Positions 44,491-55,196 of a stretch of DNA of 64,000 bases are shown one piece after another. The position numbers and the translations under genes were made by a program. The stretch is from Lysobacteraceae bacterium SCN 69-320. Lineage in GTDB: Bacteria; Pseudomonadota; Gammaproteobacteria; Xanthomonadales; Rhodanobacteraceae. The notes beneath the pieces were generated by a model. That model made no database searches. It saw only the letters and a program-made list of their open reading frames with translations, and had not been told where the DNA came from. Positions within the stretch are counted from its first letter, which is position 1. Each line of letters begins with the position of its first letter. The stretch is from contig MEFP01000005.1 in the NCBI GenBank assembly GCA_001725155.1, forward strand, positions 62,001 to 126,000, given 5' to 3'.

Positions 44491-45105
44491 CTACAGCTCG
44501 CCCTTGAGCACCGGCCAGACGTTGTCGAGCAGGCGCGGCTGGCCCTGCGCGTTCGGATGCAGGCCGTCGTCCTGCATCAGTTCCGCGTCCAGCGCGACGC
44601 CTTCCAGCAGGAACGGGACCAAGGGCACATTGAATTCCCCGGCCAGATCCCGATACATCGCCCGCAGGCCGTCGCGGTACTGCGGGCCGTAGTTGACCGG
44701 CAGCTCGATGCCGATCAGCACGGCGCGCGCTTTCGTCTCGCGGACCTGGGTCAACAGCCTGGCAAGGTTGGCGCGGATCTCGGTCAGCGGCAGCCCGCGC
44801 AGGCCGTCGTTGGCGCCGAGCTCGATCAACACCAGGCCCGGCGCGTGCTCCTTCAGCAACGCCGGCAGCCGGGCCAGGCCGCCGGCCGTGGTTTCGCCGC
44901 TGATCGAGGCATTGATCACGCGGCGCGGCGCGGCCGATGCATCGAGGCGCTGCTGCAGCAGGGTGACCCAGCCCGCTTCGGGCGCGATGCCGTGGGCTGC
45001 GGAAAGGGAGTCGCCGAGCACGAGCACCTTGCCGTCCGCAGCCAGGACGACCGTCGGACACAACGTTGAAAAAATCAAGAAAACTACAAAAAGGAACCGC
45101 CGCAT
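44491..45105 (-). CDS. tesA: TesA-like periplasmic GDSL lysophospholipase/thioesterase
   Basis: 204 aa. A signal peptide RRFLFVVFLIFSTLCPTVVLA is followed by the SGNH blocks: GDSLSAAHG (Ser), the block II Gly, GANDGL (Asn) and the Asp/His of DDGLHPNAQG. The length matches E. coli TesA (protease I / arylesterase). The start codon overlaps the ybbA start on the other strand by two bases, so the two genes diverge from one CATG. Confidence 0.92.
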   Translation of the reverse strand: MRRFLFVVFLIFSTLCPTVVLAADGKVLVLGDSLSAAHGIAPEAGWVTLLQQRLDASAAPRRVINASISGETTAGGLARLPALLKEHAPGLVLIELGANDGLRGLPLTEIRANLARLLTQVRETKARAVLIGIELPVNYGPQYRDGLRAMYRDLAGEFNVPLVPFLLEGVALDAELMQDDGLHPNAQGQPRLLDNVWPVLKGEL

Positions 45106-45793
45106 GTCGCCATCCGCCGAAGTCGCACTGAGTGCCCGCGATGTTAGCAAAGCCGTTTCCGGGCCCGACGGCCGGCTGCAGATCCTCGACGGCGTCAGTC
45201 TGGTGGTGCCGGCCGGCGAATCGCTGGCCATCGTCGGTGCGTCGGGTTCGGGCAAGACCACCCTGCTCGGCCTGCTCGCCGGCCTGGACAACCCCGACAG
45301 CGGCGAGATCGTGCTGGCCGGCCAGGCCCTGAATCGCCTCGACGAGGAAGCGCGCGCGGCGCTGCGCCGGCGTCGCGTCGGCTTCGTGTTCCAGAGCTTC
45401 CACCTGCTGCCGGCGCTGACTGCCGAGGAAAACGTCATGCTGCCGCTGGAGCTCGAAGACGGCGGCGACGCGCAGACCGCCGCGCGCGAGGCGCTGGCCG
45501 CGGTCGGCCTCGCACAGCGCCTGCATCACTATCCAAGCCAGCTGTCCGGCGGCGAGCAGCAGCGCGTCGCGATCGCGCGCGCCTTCGTGCACGGACCGGG
45601 CCTGCTGTTCGCCGACGAGCCGACCGGCAACCTCGACGCACGCACCGGCCACACGGTCAGCGACCTGCTGTTCGAGCTCAACCAGGCCCGCGGCACCACC
45701 CTGATACTGGTCACCCACGACATGAACCTGGCCCGGCGCTGCCGCCACGTCGTCCGCCTGGACGGCGGCCGCCGCGTGGAAGACGCCGCATGA
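45104..45793 (+). CDS. ybbA: ABC-transporter ATP-binding protein, YbbA/LolD-like
   Basis: 229 aa. Walker A GASGSGKTT, Q-loop FQSFHLLPALTAEENV, signature LSGGEQQRVAIARA and Walker B LLFADEPTGNLD, then the His switch in LVTHDMN. This is the MacB/LolD subfamily. An AAGGA ribosome site precedes the ATG. The gene overlaps ybbP by 4 bp; together they form the conserved YbbA-YbbP unit next to tesA. Confidence 0.95.
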   Translation: MSPSAEVALSARDVSKAVSGPDGRLQILDGVSLVVPAGESLAIVGASGSGKTTLLGLLAGLDNPDSGEIVLAGQALNRLDEEARAALRRRRVGFVFQSFHLLPALTAEENVMLPLELEDGGDAQTAAREALAAVGLAQRLHHYPSQLSGGEQQRVAIARAFVHGPGLLFADEPTGNLDARTGHTVSDLLFELNQARGTTLILVTHDMNLARRCRHVVRLDGGRRVEDAA

Positions 45794-48267
45794 ACATCGT
45801 CCGCTTCGCCGCCCGTTCGCTGCGCCGCGAGTTCCGCCACGGCGAGCTGCGCACCCTCGCCGCGGCGCTGGTGCTCGCGGTGGCCGCGCTGACCGCCGTC
45901 GCGACCCTGGGCCAGCGCGTCGAGCGCGCCATCCTGGCCAGCGCGGCCGAACTGATCGGCGGCGATCTCGGCGTCGCCGGACGGCGTGCGTTCGCGCCGG
46001 AATTCGCCGCGCAAGCGCAGCGCCTGGGCCTGCGCCACAGCATCAGTGCCGAATTTCCGAGCGTCGTGTTCGCCGCCGGCAAGAGCCAGCTCGCCCAGGT
46101 CAATGCCGCCGACGCGAACTATCCGCTGCGCGGCGAACTGCGCGTGCGCGAGGCCGACGGCAGCGAACGCACGGTAGCCGCGCCGGCCGCCGGCACGGTC
46201 TACGCCGACGGCCTGCTGCTCGTATCGCTGGGCCTGAAGCCCGGCGACACGCTGGAACTCGCGGGCCGGCCGCTGCGCGTGGCCGGCGAGATCCTGCGCC
46301 AGCCCGACGGCGGCCAGCTGTTCGCGCTCGCGCCGCGGCTGATCGTCGCGCTGGCCGACGCGCAGGACAGCGGCTTGCTCGGCCTGGGGTCGCGCGCGCG
46401 GCACAAGCTCATGCTGGCCGGCGATCCATCGGCGCTGGCGCGCTTCCAGGACTGGGCCAGGCCGCAGCTCAAGGACGGCGCGCAACTCGTGACCGTGGCC
46501 GAGGCGCAGCAGAACCTGCGCAGCGCGTTCGAGCGCGGCGAATCCTTCCTGCGCCTGGCCGCGCTGCTGTCGGCGCTGCTCGCCGGCATCGCCGTGGCGC
46601 TGGCTGCGCAGCGCTATGCGCGGCGCAAGACCGACGAAGTCGCGCTGCTGCGCGCGCTGGGTCTGGGCAAGCAGCGCGTGCTCGCAAGCCTGAGCCTGAC
46701 CGTACTGCTGCTCGGCCTGCCGGCCTGCCTGCTCGGTGCCGGCCTGGGCCTGGCGCTGCAGCAAGGCGTGCTGACCTATGCGGGCAATCTGCTGCCGGCA
46801 GCTGCGCCGCCGCCCAGCCTGCAACCGGCGCTCGCGGCGATCGCGGTCGGCCTGGCCGTGCTCGTCGGCTTCGCCCTGCCGCCGCTGGCGCGCCTGCGCG
46901 ACGTGCCGCCGATGCGCGTGTTCCAGCGCGCGATCGCGCTGCGTCCGCGCCGCTTCGATCTGCTCTACCTGCTGCCGCCGCTGGTCGCGTTCGGCCTGAT
47001 CGCAAGCCAGAGCAGCAGTAGCGCCATCGCCTCGGCCCTGGCCGGCAGCCTGCTCGGCGTGACCGCAGCCACCGTCGTCATCGGCCTCGTGCTGATCGCG
47101 CTGCTGCGCCGCGTCGGCCGTCGTCTGCCTGGCGCGCTGCGCTTCGGTCTGGCCAATCTCGCACGCCGCCGCAGCCTGAGCCTGATCCAGGCCACGGCGC
47201 TCGCGCTGAGCTTCACTGCCTTGCTGCTGCTGGCCGTCGTCGGTCCGGGTCTGCTCGCCGCCTGGCGCGCCGACCTGCCGCCGCAGACGCCGAACCAGTT
47301 CCTGCTGAACCTGCAGCCCGAACAGCGCGCCGGTGTCGAGCAGCGCCTGCTCGACCTGGGCGCCAGGAACCTCAACGTGCAGCCGCTCGCGGTGGCCAAG
47401 CTCGTCGCGATCAACGGCGCCGCGCCGCGCGTGGAGGATTACGCCGACCGCCGCGCGGCCGGCTGGATCAACGGCGAGACGCGGCTGTCCTGGAGCGACA
47501 CCCTGCCCGCGTCCAACACCGTGCAGGCCGGCAGCTGGTTCGACGGCAAGGCCAGCGAGCCGCAGGTGTCGATCGAACGCGTCTGGGTCGACATGCTGCA
47601 CCTGAAGCTCGGCGACACCTTGAGCTTCACGATCGGCGAACGGGCGATCACCGCGCGCGTCAGCAGCATCCGCGAAGCCGACTGGACCTCGTTCCGGGTC
47701 AATTTCTTCGTGCTGCTCGATCCGGCCAGCGCGGCCGGACTGCCGCACAGCCTGATCGCGAGCTACTGGCTGCCGGCCGAGCGCAGCGCGGATCTGCGCG
47801 CGGTCTCGCGCGAGTTTCCGAACCTGTCGATGATCGACATCAACGCCGTGCTCGACCGCGTGCGCGACATCATCGACCGGGTCAGCAGCGCGGTCATGGC
47901 GGTGCTCGGCTTCAGCCTGATCGCCGGCCTGCTCGTGCTGGTCGCCGCGCTCAACGTCAGCGCCGAGGAGCGCCGCTTCGAGACCGCGATGCTGCGCACC
48001 CTCGGCGCGCGCCGCGGCCAGCTGCTCGCGACCGTGCTCGGCGAGTTCGCGCTGCTCGGCCTGATCGCCGGTCTGATCGCCGCGATCGGCGCGGCCGCGG
48101 CCGGACTGTCGCTGGGCCACGCCGTGTTCCGCATCAACTGGACGCCGCCGCTGCTGCCGTTCGCCGCCGGCGTGCTCGCCGCAGTCGCGCTCGTGACCGT
48201 CGCCGGCTGGCTCGGCACGCGCGGCATCGCGCGGACCTCGCCGCTGCTGGTGCTGCGCAAGGAGTAG
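45790..48267 (+). CDS. ybbP: FtsX-like permease of the YbbP type
   Basis: 825 aa. There are about ten membrane helices in two FtsX-like blocks: helix 1 (LAAALVLAVAALTAVATL) then a periplasmic domain, a cluster of helices at about 250-460, a second soluble domain (about 480-690) and three final helices with FETAMLRTLGARRGQLLATVL. It pairs with YbbA. Proposed roles are in export or extraction of lipid-like or hydrophobic substrates, consistent with tesA beside it. It ends in TAG. Confidence 0.93.
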   Translation: MNIVRFAARSLRREFRHGELRTLAAALVLAVAALTAVATLGQRVERAILASAAELIGGDLGVAGRRAFAPEFAAQAQRLGLRHSISAEFPSVVFAAGKSQLAQVNAADANYPLRGELRVREADGSERTVAAPAAGTVYADGLLLVSLGLKPGDTLELAGRPLRVAGEILRQPDGGQLFALAPRLIVALADAQDSGLLGLGSRARHKLMLAGDPSALARFQDWARPQLKDGAQLVTVAEAQQNLRSAFERGESFLRLAALLSALLAGIAVALAAQRYARRKTDEVALLRALGLGKQRVLASLSLTVLLLGLPACLLGAGLGLALQQGVLTYAGNLLPAAAPPPSLQPALAAIAVGLAVLVGFALPPLARLRDVPPMRVFQRAIALRPRRFDLLYLLPPLVAFGLIASQSSSSAIASALAGSLLGVTAATVVIGLVLIALLRRVGRRLPGALRFGLANLARRRSLSLIQATALALSFTALLLLAVVGPGLLAAWRADLPPQTPNQFLLNLQPEQRAGVEQRLLDLGARNLNVQPLAVAKLVAINGAAPRVEDYADRRAAGWINGETRLSWSDTLPASNTVQAGSWFDGKASEPQVSIERVWVDMLHLKLGDTLSFTIGERAITARVSSIREADWTSFRVNFFVLLDPASAAGLPHSLIASYWLPAERSADLRAVSREFPNLSMIDINAVLDRVRDIIDRVSSAVMAVLGFSLIAGLLVLVAALNVSAEERRFETAMLRTLGARRGQLLATVLGEFALLGLIAGLIAAIGAAAAGLSLGHAVFRINWTPPLLPFAAGVLAAVALVTVAGWLGTRGIARTSPLLVLRKE

Positions 48268-48419
48268 CCGGATCGCAGGCCCTCCTGCGGCTGCGCCGGT
48301 GGAGGGCCGTCCGCCAAACGGCACCGCCGGATTCGCCGCTGGCGGTACGCGTCATTCGCTCGCACGAGGCAATAGACTTGCCGCTTTGCGCGCCCGTCGC
48401 CGCGCCTTCGGAGATCCGC

Positions 48420-49364
48420 ATGAGTCAGCCCCGCATCGCCCTGGCCACCGCCGCTGCCGCACGCGCGCTGGATGAAGACCTGCCGCCGCTGGTCGAGGCA
48501 CTGACGCGCGCCGGCGCTCACGTGGACGTGCTGGACTGGGACGATGCGGCGGCCGACTGGGGCGCGCAGGATCTGGCCGTGCTGCGCTCGACCTGGGACT
48601 ACACCGACCGGCTCGCCGAATTCCTGGCCTGGGTCGATCGCGCGGCAGCGCAGACCACCCTGCTGAATCCGCCGGCGATACTGAGCTGGAATACCGACAA
48701 GCACTACCTCGGCGAGCTCGCCGCGCAGGGCATCGCGACGGTGCCCAGCACCTTCGTCGAACCCGGCATGGACGCGGCCGCGGCGCTGCAGCGTTTCGTC
48801 GACGGGCATGCCGACGGCGCGACCTTCGAGTTCGTGGTCAAGCCCTGCGTCGGCGCCGGTTCGCGCGATGCGCAGCGTCATGGCCTGGACCGCAGCGACG
48901 CCGCGCTGGCGCACATGCAACGCCTGCTCGACGCCGGCCGCAGCGTGCTGCTGCAGCCGTATCTGGCCCGCGTGGACGCCCACGGCGAGACCGCGCTGCT
49001 CTGGTTCGACGGTGAATTCAGCCACGCCATACGTAAGGGTCCGCTGCTGCGTCGCGGCGACGGTCCGACGCGCGCGCTGTTCGCCGCGGAGCACATCACC
49101 GCGCGCGAACCGACCGCCGCCGAGCTCGCGCTGGCCCGGGCCACCCTGGCCGCGATCCCGTCGCCGCAGCCGCTGCCGTATGCCCGCGTCGACCTGATCC
49201 AGGACGATGCCGGCGCGCCGCGGCTTCTGGAGCTGGAACTCAGCGAGCCCTCCCTATTCTTCGGCTTCGGTGCGGGTTCGGCCGACCGCTTCGCGGCAGC
49301 CCTGCTGGCCCGCGCGCAAGCTGTCCGGACCAGCCGGCCTGCCGCCTCTGCGGCGGCGCGGTAG
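48420..49364 (+). CDS. ATP-grasp ligase-like protein
   Basis: 314 aa. It begins PRIALATAAAARALDEDLPP and has AVLRSTWDYTDRLAEFLAW, a block typical of the prokaryotic glutathione-synthetase-like ATP-grasp group that includes the D-cycloserine cyclo-ligase DcsG. ATP-grasp elements are FVVKPCVGAGSRDAQ (Lys), VLLQPYL and PYARVDLIQDDAG...LLELELSEPSLFF. It should join a carboxylate to an amine or thiol; the substrates are unknown. A GGAG ribosome site precedes the ATG. The TAG stop overlaps the -10 box of etfB. Confidence 0.82.
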   Translation: MSQPRIALATAAAARALDEDLPPLVEALTRAGAHVDVLDWDDAAADWGAQDLAVLRSTWDYTDRLAEFLAWVDRAAAQTTLLNPPAILSWNTDKHYLGELAAQGIATVPSTFVEPGMDAAAALQRFVDGHADGATFEFVVKPCVGAGSRDAQRHGLDRSDAALAHMQRLLDAGRSVLLQPYLARVDAHGETALLWFDGEFSHAIRKGPLLRRGDGPTRALFAAEHITAREPTAAELALARATLAAIPSPQPLPYARVDLIQDDAGAPRLLELELSEPSLFFGFGAGSADRFAAALLARAQAVRTSRPAASAAAR

Positions 49365-49367
49365 AAT
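49362..49367 (+). promoter_or_regulatory. Putative -10 box of etfB-etfA
   Basis: TAGAAT whose first three bases are the stop codon of the ATP-grasp gene. It lies 60 bases before the etfB ATG. Same hexamer as before sdaA and tamA. Confidence 0.45.
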
Positions 49368-49427
49368 CCCTGACTTTCCGCCCTGCGGCTGCGGCCGCTT
49401 TCCCTGGTCCATTACGGAATCCGCTGC

Positions 49428-50174
49428 ATGAAGATCCTCGTCGGCTACAAGCGCGTTGTCGATTACAACGTGCGCATCCAGGTCAAGCCGGACGGCTCCG
49501 GCGTCGTCACCGAAGGCGTCAAGCTGTCGCCGAACCCGTTCGACGACATCGCCCTGGAAGAAGCGCTGCGCCTGCGCGAGAAAGGCGTCGCGACCGACGT
49601 CGTCGTCGCGACCATCGGCCCGGCCGACTGCCAGGCCCATCTGCGCAACGGCCTGGCCATGGGCGCGAACCGCGCCATCCACGTGGTCACCAGCCAGGCC
49701 GTGCAGCCGCTGACCGCGGCGCGCACCCTGCTCAAGCTCATCGAGAAAGAACAGCCGGACATCGTCATCCTCGGCAAGCAGGCCATCGACGACGACTGCA
49801 ACCAGACCGGCCAGATGCTGGCCGCGCTGTGGAACCGCCCGCAGGCCACCTTCGCCTCCAAGGTCGAGATCAACGGCAGCAGCGCCCGCGTCACGCGCGA
49901 AGTCGATGCCGGCCTGGAAGTCATCGACGTGGACCTGCCGGCCGTGATCACGACCGACCTGCGCCTCAACGAGCCGCGCTTCATCAAGCTGCCGGACATC
50001 ATGAAGGCCAAGTCCAAGCCGCTGGAGACGATCCCGCTGGAATCGCTGGCCGTCGAATCGGGCGACCATCTGAAGACCACGGCCTATGCCGCGCCCGCCA
50101 AGCGCAGCAAGGGCGTCATGGTCAAGGACGCGGCCGAACTCGTCGCGCTGCTGAAGACCAAGGGCCTGGTTTGA
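49428..50174 (+). CDS. etfB: Electron-transfer flavoprotein, beta subunit
   Basis: 248 aa, full length. It has KILVGYKRVVDYNVRIQVK, NPFDDIALEEALRL, KQAIDDDCNQTGQM and the recognition-loop region RFIKLPDIMKAKSKPLE that docks acyl-CoA dehydrogenases. It binds AMP and, with EtfA, carries electrons from dehydrogenases to ETF-quinone oxidoreductase. It is 61 bp before etfA. Confidence 0.97.
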   Translation: MKILVGYKRVVDYNVRIQVKPDGSGVVTEGVKLSPNPFDDIALEEALRLREKGVATDVVVATIGPADCQAHLRNGLAMGANRAIHVVTSQAVQPLTAARTLLKLIEKEQPDIVILGKQAIDDDCNQTGQMLAALWNRPQATFASKVEINGSSARVTREVDAGLEVIDVDLPAVITTDLRLNEPRFIKLPDIMKAKSKPLETIPLESLAVESGDHLKTTAYAAPAKRSKGVMVKDAAELVALLKTKGLV

Positions 50175-50235
50175 TTCCCCCGCGCCGGCGCCTGCCGCGT
50201 TCCGCGCAGCGCCGCGCCCACTACGGAAGAAGCTC

Positions 50236-51177
50236 ATGAGCAAAGTTCTGATCGTCGCCGAGCACCTCAACGGCAAGCTCAATTCCAGCACCGCGCGCTG
50301 CGTGACCTGCGCCAAGGCGTTCAACGCCGGCAGCGTCACCGTGCTCGTGCTGGCCGATGCGCCCGAGGCGATCGCCGCCGAAGCCGCCGCGATCGCCGGC
50401 GTCGACAAGGTGCTGACCATCGCCAATCCCGCCAACGCCCATCCGATCGCCGCGGTCTACGCGCCGCAGGTCGTCGCCGCGGCGCAGGGCTACAGCCACG
50501 TGCTCGCTCCGTCGACCACGTTCGGCAAGGACCTCGCCCCGCGCATCGCCGCGCTGCTCGGCGTGGCCCAGGTCTCCGACATCGCCGAAGTCCTCGGCGC
50601 GCACAGCTTCAAGCGGCCGATCTACGCCGGCAACGCGATCATCACGGTCGAGGCGCCGGCCGACGCGACCCTCGTCGCGACCGTACGCACGGCCTCGTTC
50701 GCAGCGGCTGCAGCCGGCGGATCGGCCACGATCGAAGCGCTGAGCGTCAGTGTCGAACTGCCCACGCATACGCGCTTCGTCGAGCTGCAGCAGGGCAAGA
50801 GCGATCGCCCGGACCTGCAGAGCGCCAGCCGCGTGGTATCCGGCGGCCGCGGCGTCGGCTCGGCCGAGAACTTCGCCGTGATCTACAAGCTGGCCGACAG
50901 GATCGGCGCCGCGGTCGGCGCTTCGCGCGCGGCCGTCGACGCCGGCTACGTGCCCAGCGATCTGCAGGTCGGCCAGACCGGCAAGATCATCGCGCCGGAG
51001 CTGTACATGGCCATCGGCATTTCGGGCGCCATCCAGCATCTGACCGGCATCAAGGACGCGGGCACCATCGTCGCGATCAACAAGGACGGCGAAGCGCCGA
51101 TCTTCGAGATCGCCGACATCGGCCTCGTCGGCGACCTGTTCACCCTGGTGCCGGAAATCGAAGCCGCGCTGGGCTGA
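50236..51177 (+). CDS. etfA: Electron-transfer flavoprotein, alpha subunit
   Basis: 313 aa, full length. The FAD-binding C-domain signature is present: [38 protein letters not shown]-type block, and [20 protein letters not shown]. It holds the redox FAD of the ETF heterodimer. It is followed by a clear intrinsic terminator, so etfBA is a two-gene unit. Confidence 0.97.
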   Translation: MSKVLIVAEHLNGKLNSSTARCVTCAKAFNAGSVTVLVLADAPEAIAAEAAAIAGVDKVLTIANPANAHPIAAVYAPQVVAAAQGYSHVLAPSTTFGKDLAPRIAALLGVAQVSDIAEVLGAHSFKRPIYAGNAIITVEAPADATLVATVRTASFAAAAAGGSATIEALSVSVELPTHTRFVELQQGKSDRPDLQSASRVVSGGRGVGSAENFAVIYKLADRIGAAVGASRAAVDAGYVPSDLQVGQTGKIIAPELYMAIGISGAIQHLTGIKDAGTIVAINKDGEAPIFEIADIGLVGDLFTLVPEIEAALG

Positions 51178-51202
51178 AACCCAGCCGTCATCCGGCGAAA
51201 AG

Positions 51203-51224
51203 GCCCGCCTCGCGCGGGCTTTTT
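51203..51224 (+). terminator. Intrinsic terminator of etfBA
   Basis: GCCCGC (51203-51208) pairs with GCGGGC (51214-51219), loop CTCGC, followed by TTTTT at 51220-51224. It lies 26 bp after the etfA stop. An A-run on the other side makes it usable from both directions. Confidence 0.9.
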
Positions 51225-51329
51225 CGTCTGGCCGCGCGTGGACGGCGCCCGGCCGCAGACATGTCCTCCGGCAGTCGCCGCTGCCGCCATCGCCGCGTAA
51301 GCTGCGGCACCTTTTTGCCTGACCGTCCC

Positions 51330-53552
51330 ATGCGCTCTCGCAACATCCTGCTGCCGCTGCTCGCCCTTTCCACTATGCCGGCGGCCGCGGCGACGCTGAC
51401 CATCGACGGCAGCATCACTGAGGAACAGTGGCGCGACGCGCACGTGTTCCGCGACTTCAAGCGCACGCAGCCCTATACCCTGGACGCGGCCTCGGTCGTG
51501 ACCGAGGCGCGCATGCTGTCCACGCCCGAAGGCATCGCGTTCGCTTTCCGCTGCGAGCAGCCGGCCGGCTTCACGCGGATCAAGCCGTTCACGCCGCGCG
51601 ACCGCATCCGCAACGCCGACCGGGTCAACGTCAACATCGACTTCGACGCCGACGGCAAGGTCGGCTACAACTTCACGGTGTCGCTGTCGGACTCGATCGA
51701 AGACGCGATCATCACCGAGGAAAACCAGTTCAACACCGACTGGGACGCCGACTGGCAGCACGCCGTGCAGGAAGACGACACGGGCTGGAACGTCGAGATC
51801 CTGCTGCCGTGGACGATCGCGAGCATGCGCGGCAGCGACACGCCTACGCGCACGGTCGCCGTGCAGGTCGACCGCGTGCTGGCCGAACGCAGCGAGCGTT
51901 CGGCGCTGCCGCCGGCGTTCTACGGCAACCCGGTCTACCTGTCGGCGTTCGATCGCATCGCGATCCCGCAGCACCGCGCGCAGATCCTCGATCTGTTTCC
52001 CTACGTCTCGGCGCTGTACGACGTGAAGAATCCCGGCAGCGAATTCCGCGCCGGCGCCGACCTGTTCTGGAAACCCAGCGGCGACTTCCAGCTGACCGCG
52101 ACGGTCAATCCGGACTTCGGCCAGGTCGAATCCGACGAACTCGTCGTCAACTTCGACGCGATCGAAACCTTCTATTCGGACAAGCGCCCGTTCTTCACCG
52201 AGAACCAGGCGCTGTTCGACCTGCGCAGCGCACCGGACGGCGTGCTGTTCTACACGCGCCGCGTCGGCGCGGCCTCCGACGACGGCAGCGGCCGCGCGGC
52301 CGACATCGCCGCGGCGGTCAAATTCAACGGTGCGGCCGGCGCTCTCAAGTACGGCGCGTTCCTGGCCGACGAAGACGGCGAGGCCGGCCGCCGCTTCGCC
52401 GCGGGCCGCCTGCTCTACGATCTGGGCGACTCCAGCAACATCGGCGTGCTCGTCACCTCGGTGGACCGGCCGGCGCTGGATCGCCGTGCCGACGTGCTGG
52501 CCAACGACTGGCGCTGGCAACTGTCGCCGTGGCTGCGCCTGGAAGGCCAGCTGCTGCTGTCGCAGATCGAGCAGAGCCGGCAGACCGCGCGCGACAGCGG
52601 CGGCGTACTGCGCCTGACCGCAATGCCCAGCGACCAGCTGCAGCACACGGCCATCCTGACCCATCTCGGCAGCGCGCTGGATTTCAACGACGCGGGCTAC
52701 ATGCCGCGCAACAATTTCAATCGCGCGTCCTGGCAGACCAGCTACAAGCGCAGCGATCTGCCGGCCGACTCGGCCACCGCCGCGATCACCTGGAAGGCGA
52801 TCGGCGTCTATCGCGCCAACGACGACGGCGACCGTCTGACACCGTACGGCTATCTGACGCGCACGGCCGAGCTGCGCGCCGGCGGCAGCTACATCCTCGA
52901 AGTCGGCGGCGACGGCAGCGGCTACGACGACCAGATCGCGCGCGGCAACGGCAAGGTCTGGCGCGACGCGCGCGAGTCGCTGTTCGCCGAGTACAACAGC
53001 GCGCGCCGCGGCCGCTGGCAATACACGCTCGGCGCCTGGCTGCTGCAGGAGGGCGTGAGCGGCCGCGCGCTGCAGCTCGAATCCGAACTGAGCTACAGCG
53101 TCAGCGACCGCATGACGATAGACGGCGAGATCTCGCCGCGCTGGAGCCGCGACTGGCTGATCTGGACCGGCGACGACCGCCTGGCGAGCTACCGGCGCAC
53201 GAAGTGGTCCACCGCGGTGAACGTCAACTGGTTTCCGAAGCCGCGCCACGAACTGCGCGCGAAACTGCAATGGTTCGCGGTCGACGCCCACGACGGACGC
53301 AGCTATCGCGTCGGCGAACACGGCCGCCTGCGTCCCGATGCGACGGTTGCCGACGATTTCAACGTCAACACCTTCGGCGTACAGCTGCGCTACCGCTATG
53401 AACTTGGTCCGCAGTCGGAGTTCTATCTGGTCTACAGCCGCGGCGGCGAGGAACGGCATGAACGCCACCACGACAGCGGCGACCTGTTCCTCGACGCGTT
53501 GAGTTTGCGTGATGCGGATCAAGTTCTGGCGAAGCTGCGTTATCGGTTCTGA
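51330..53552 (+). CDS. Outer-membrane beta-barrel protein with CBM9-like domain (DUF5916 type)
   Basis: 740 aa. A signal peptide [20 protein letters not shown] is followed by a CBM9-like beta-sandwich (about 20-210): [28 protein letters not shown] and [13 protein letters not shown]. The rest is a large beta barrel. The conserved DUF5916 join is [20 protein letters not shown], and the chain ends with [13 protein letters not shown], an aromatic outer-membrane terminus. The ligand is unknown; sugars are suggested only by the family name. A TTTTT stretch lies in the short gap upstream. Confidence 0.85.
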   Translation: MRSRNILLPLLALSTMPAAAATLTIDGSITEEQWRDAHVFRDFKRTQPYTLDAASVVTEARMLSTPEGIAFAFRCEQPAGFTRIKPFTPRDRIRNADRVNVNIDFDADGKVGYNFTVSLSDSIEDAIITEENQFNTDWDADWQHAVQEDDTGWNVEILLPWTIASMRGSDTPTRTVAVQVDRVLAERSERSALPPAFYGNPVYLSAFDRIAIPQHRAQILDLFPYVSALYDVKNPGSEFRAGADLFWKPSGDFQLTATVNPDFGQVESDELVVNFDAIETFYSDKRPFFTENQALFDLRSAPDGVLFYTRRVGAASDDGSGRAADIAAAVKFNGAAGALKYGAFLADEDGEAGRRFAAGRLLYDLGDSSNIGVLVTSVDRPALDRRADVLANDWRWQLSPWLRLEGQLLLSQIEQSRQTARDSGGVLRLTAMPSDQLQHTAILTHLGSALDFNDAGYMPRNNFNRASWQTSYKRSDLPADSATAAITWKAIGVYRANDDGDRLTPYGYLTRTAELRAGGSYILEVGGDGSGYDDQIARGNGKVWRDARESLFAEYNSARRGRWQYTLGAWLLQEGVSGRALQLESELSYSVSDRMTIDGEISPRWSRDWLIWTGDDRLASYRRTKWSTAVNVNWFPKPRHELRAKLQWFAVDAHDGRSYRVGEHGRLRPDATVADDFNVNTFGVQLRYRYELGPQSEFYLVYSRGGEERHERHHDSGDLFLDALSLRDADQVLAKLRYRF

Positions 53553-53711
53553 GCCTTCGTTCGTCACATTGATGAACGTCGCCGCGGAACCGCGGGGGGG
53601 AAACCATCGTTCAGGCCGCCGCCAGCATTTCGCTGCGGCGGCTCTGGCACACTTCGCCGGGCAGCCGGGCTGCCGCGATGCCAGGTCTACACGGAAGACA
53701 GACAGGAACCT

Positions 53712-55196
53712 ATGAAGAAGCCGATCTGGGAACCAGGCCCGGAGCGCGTAGAACGCGCCAACCTCAATCGCTTCGCGCGCTTCGCGCGCGAGCAGAGCGG
53801 CAACGAAGACCTGCGCGGCTACGCCGCGCTGTACGAATTCTCGATACGCCATCCCGAACGCTTCTGGCCGCTGGTCTGGGAGTTCTGCGGCATCCGCGCC
53901 AGCGGCACGTTTCACGAGACGCTGGTCGCCGCCGAGCACCCGGCCGACACGCGCTGGTTCCCGGGCATACGCCTGAACGTCGCGCAGAATCTGCTGCGCT
54001 TCCGCGACGAGCGCTGCGCGCTGGCCGCGCGCGACGCCGCCGGCGTCTGGCACGAGACCAGCTACGCGCAATTGCAGCAACAGGTCGCGCGCGTCGCGGC
54101 CGCGCTGCGCGCGCGCGGCGTCGGATCCGGCGATTACGTCGCCGGCCTGCTGCGCCACGGCAGCGAAGCCGTCGTCGCGATGCTGGCCAGCGTCGCGGTC
54201 GGCGCGACCTGGACGGCGCCGCCGCCGGCACGGGCCGCCGCCGTGCTGGCGCGGTTGCAGCCACGGCTGGTCTTCGTCGATGCGCAGTATCCGATCACGG
54301 CCGATACGGTGCCGAATGCCGCGATCGTCAGCGTCGGCGCGCGCCACGGCGAACACGCCAACTGGGACGATCTGCTCGCTGCGGATGCGCCGCCGCTGAA
54401 TTTCGAGCTCGCCGGCTTCGAGCAGCCGCTCTACGCGCTCGCGCGCGAGGACGGCGAGATCAGCCTGCACTCGGCCGGCGGCACGCTGATCCAGCACCTC
54501 AAGGATCTCGTGCTGCAGGCCGATCTCAAGCGCGAGGATCGCGTGCTGCACGCGGCCGCACCGCATACGGGGTACTGGCACTGGCTGACCTCCGTGCTCG
54601 CGGTCGGAGCGACCGTCGTGCTGGCCGACGCGGACTTCGCGCTGGACCAGCCGGCCGCCTGGGATCTCGTCGACGAGCACGCCGTCAGTGTGCTCGCGAC
54701 CGACACGGTGCAGCTGGCCGCATTCGCCGCCTCGCCGCTGCAGCCGCGCGAATCGCACAAGCTGCTGGGCCTCAAGACAGTGCTGGCGATCGGCGCCGCG
54801 CCGCCGCCGGCGGCGATCGAGGCAGTCTATGCGCGCATCAAGGACCGGCTGATGCTGTCGCTGTGCGGCGGCGATGCGGGCGGCCTGAGTTTCCTGGCGC
54901 TGGGCTCTCCACTGTTGCCGGTATATACCGACGAACTGCAGTGCCGCGGCCTCGGCATGCGCGTGGAGGTGCTGGCCGACGACGGCCGCGCCGTGAACGA
55001 ACACTGCGGCACCCTGGCCTGTCTGGCACCGTTTCCGGGACTGCCGCTGGGCTTCGTCGACGATGACGACGAAGCACGCTTCCGCGCCTGCTATTTCGCC
55101 CAGCGCGCACAGGCCTGGTGCAGCGGCGAACAGGCCGTGCTGACGGCGCACGAAGGCCTGCAGTTCGCCGCATCCAGCGATCAGGAGCCCGCATGA
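53712..55196 (+). CDS. Degenerate acetoacetyl-CoA-synthetase-like protein (pseudoenzyme)
   Basis: 494 aa; true acetoacetyl-CoA synthetases have about 650. The N-terminus ([15 protein letters not shown]), the [25 protein letters not shown] block, [22 protein letters not shown] and [14 protein letters not shown] align well to the ANL family. The ATP-binding SSGTTGLPK loop is replaced by [13 protein letters not shown], and the later ATP-ribose Asp region (GD) reads [12 protein letters not shown]. The C-terminal domain with the catalytic Lys is missing. It is therefore unlikely to adenylate anything. The ATG of the WxcM-like gene overlaps its stop, so it is still made in step with that enzyme. 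Confidence 0.75.
   Translation: MKKPIWEPGPERVERANLNRFARFAREQSGNEDLRGYAALYEFSIRHPERFWPLVWEFCGIRASGTFHETLVAAEHPADTRWFPGIRLNVAQNLLRFRDERCALAARDAAGVWHETSYAQLQQQVARVAAALRARGVGSGDYVAGLLRHGSEAVVAMLASVAVGATWTAPPPARAAAVLARLQPRLVFVDAQYPITADTVPNAAIVSVGARHGEHANWDDLLAADAPPLNFELAGFEQPLYALAREDGEISLHSAGGTLIQHLKDLVLQADLKREDRVLHAAAPHTGYWHWLTSVLAVGATVVLADADFALDQPAAWDLVDEHAVSVLATDTVQLAAFAASPLQPRESHKLLGLKTVLAIGAAPPPAAIEAVYARIKDRLMLSLCGGDAGGLSFLALGSPLLPVYTDELQCRGLGMRVEVLADDGRAVNEHCGTLACLAPFPGLPLGFVDDDDEARFRACYFAQRAQAWCSGEQAVLTAHEGLQFAASSDQEPA

Noticed and set aside
50946-55151. 1401-codon open frame opposite etfA, the DUF5916 protein and the ANL-like gene
   Set aside because: Antisense shadow of three better-supported genes, low-complexity His/Arg/Gln content.
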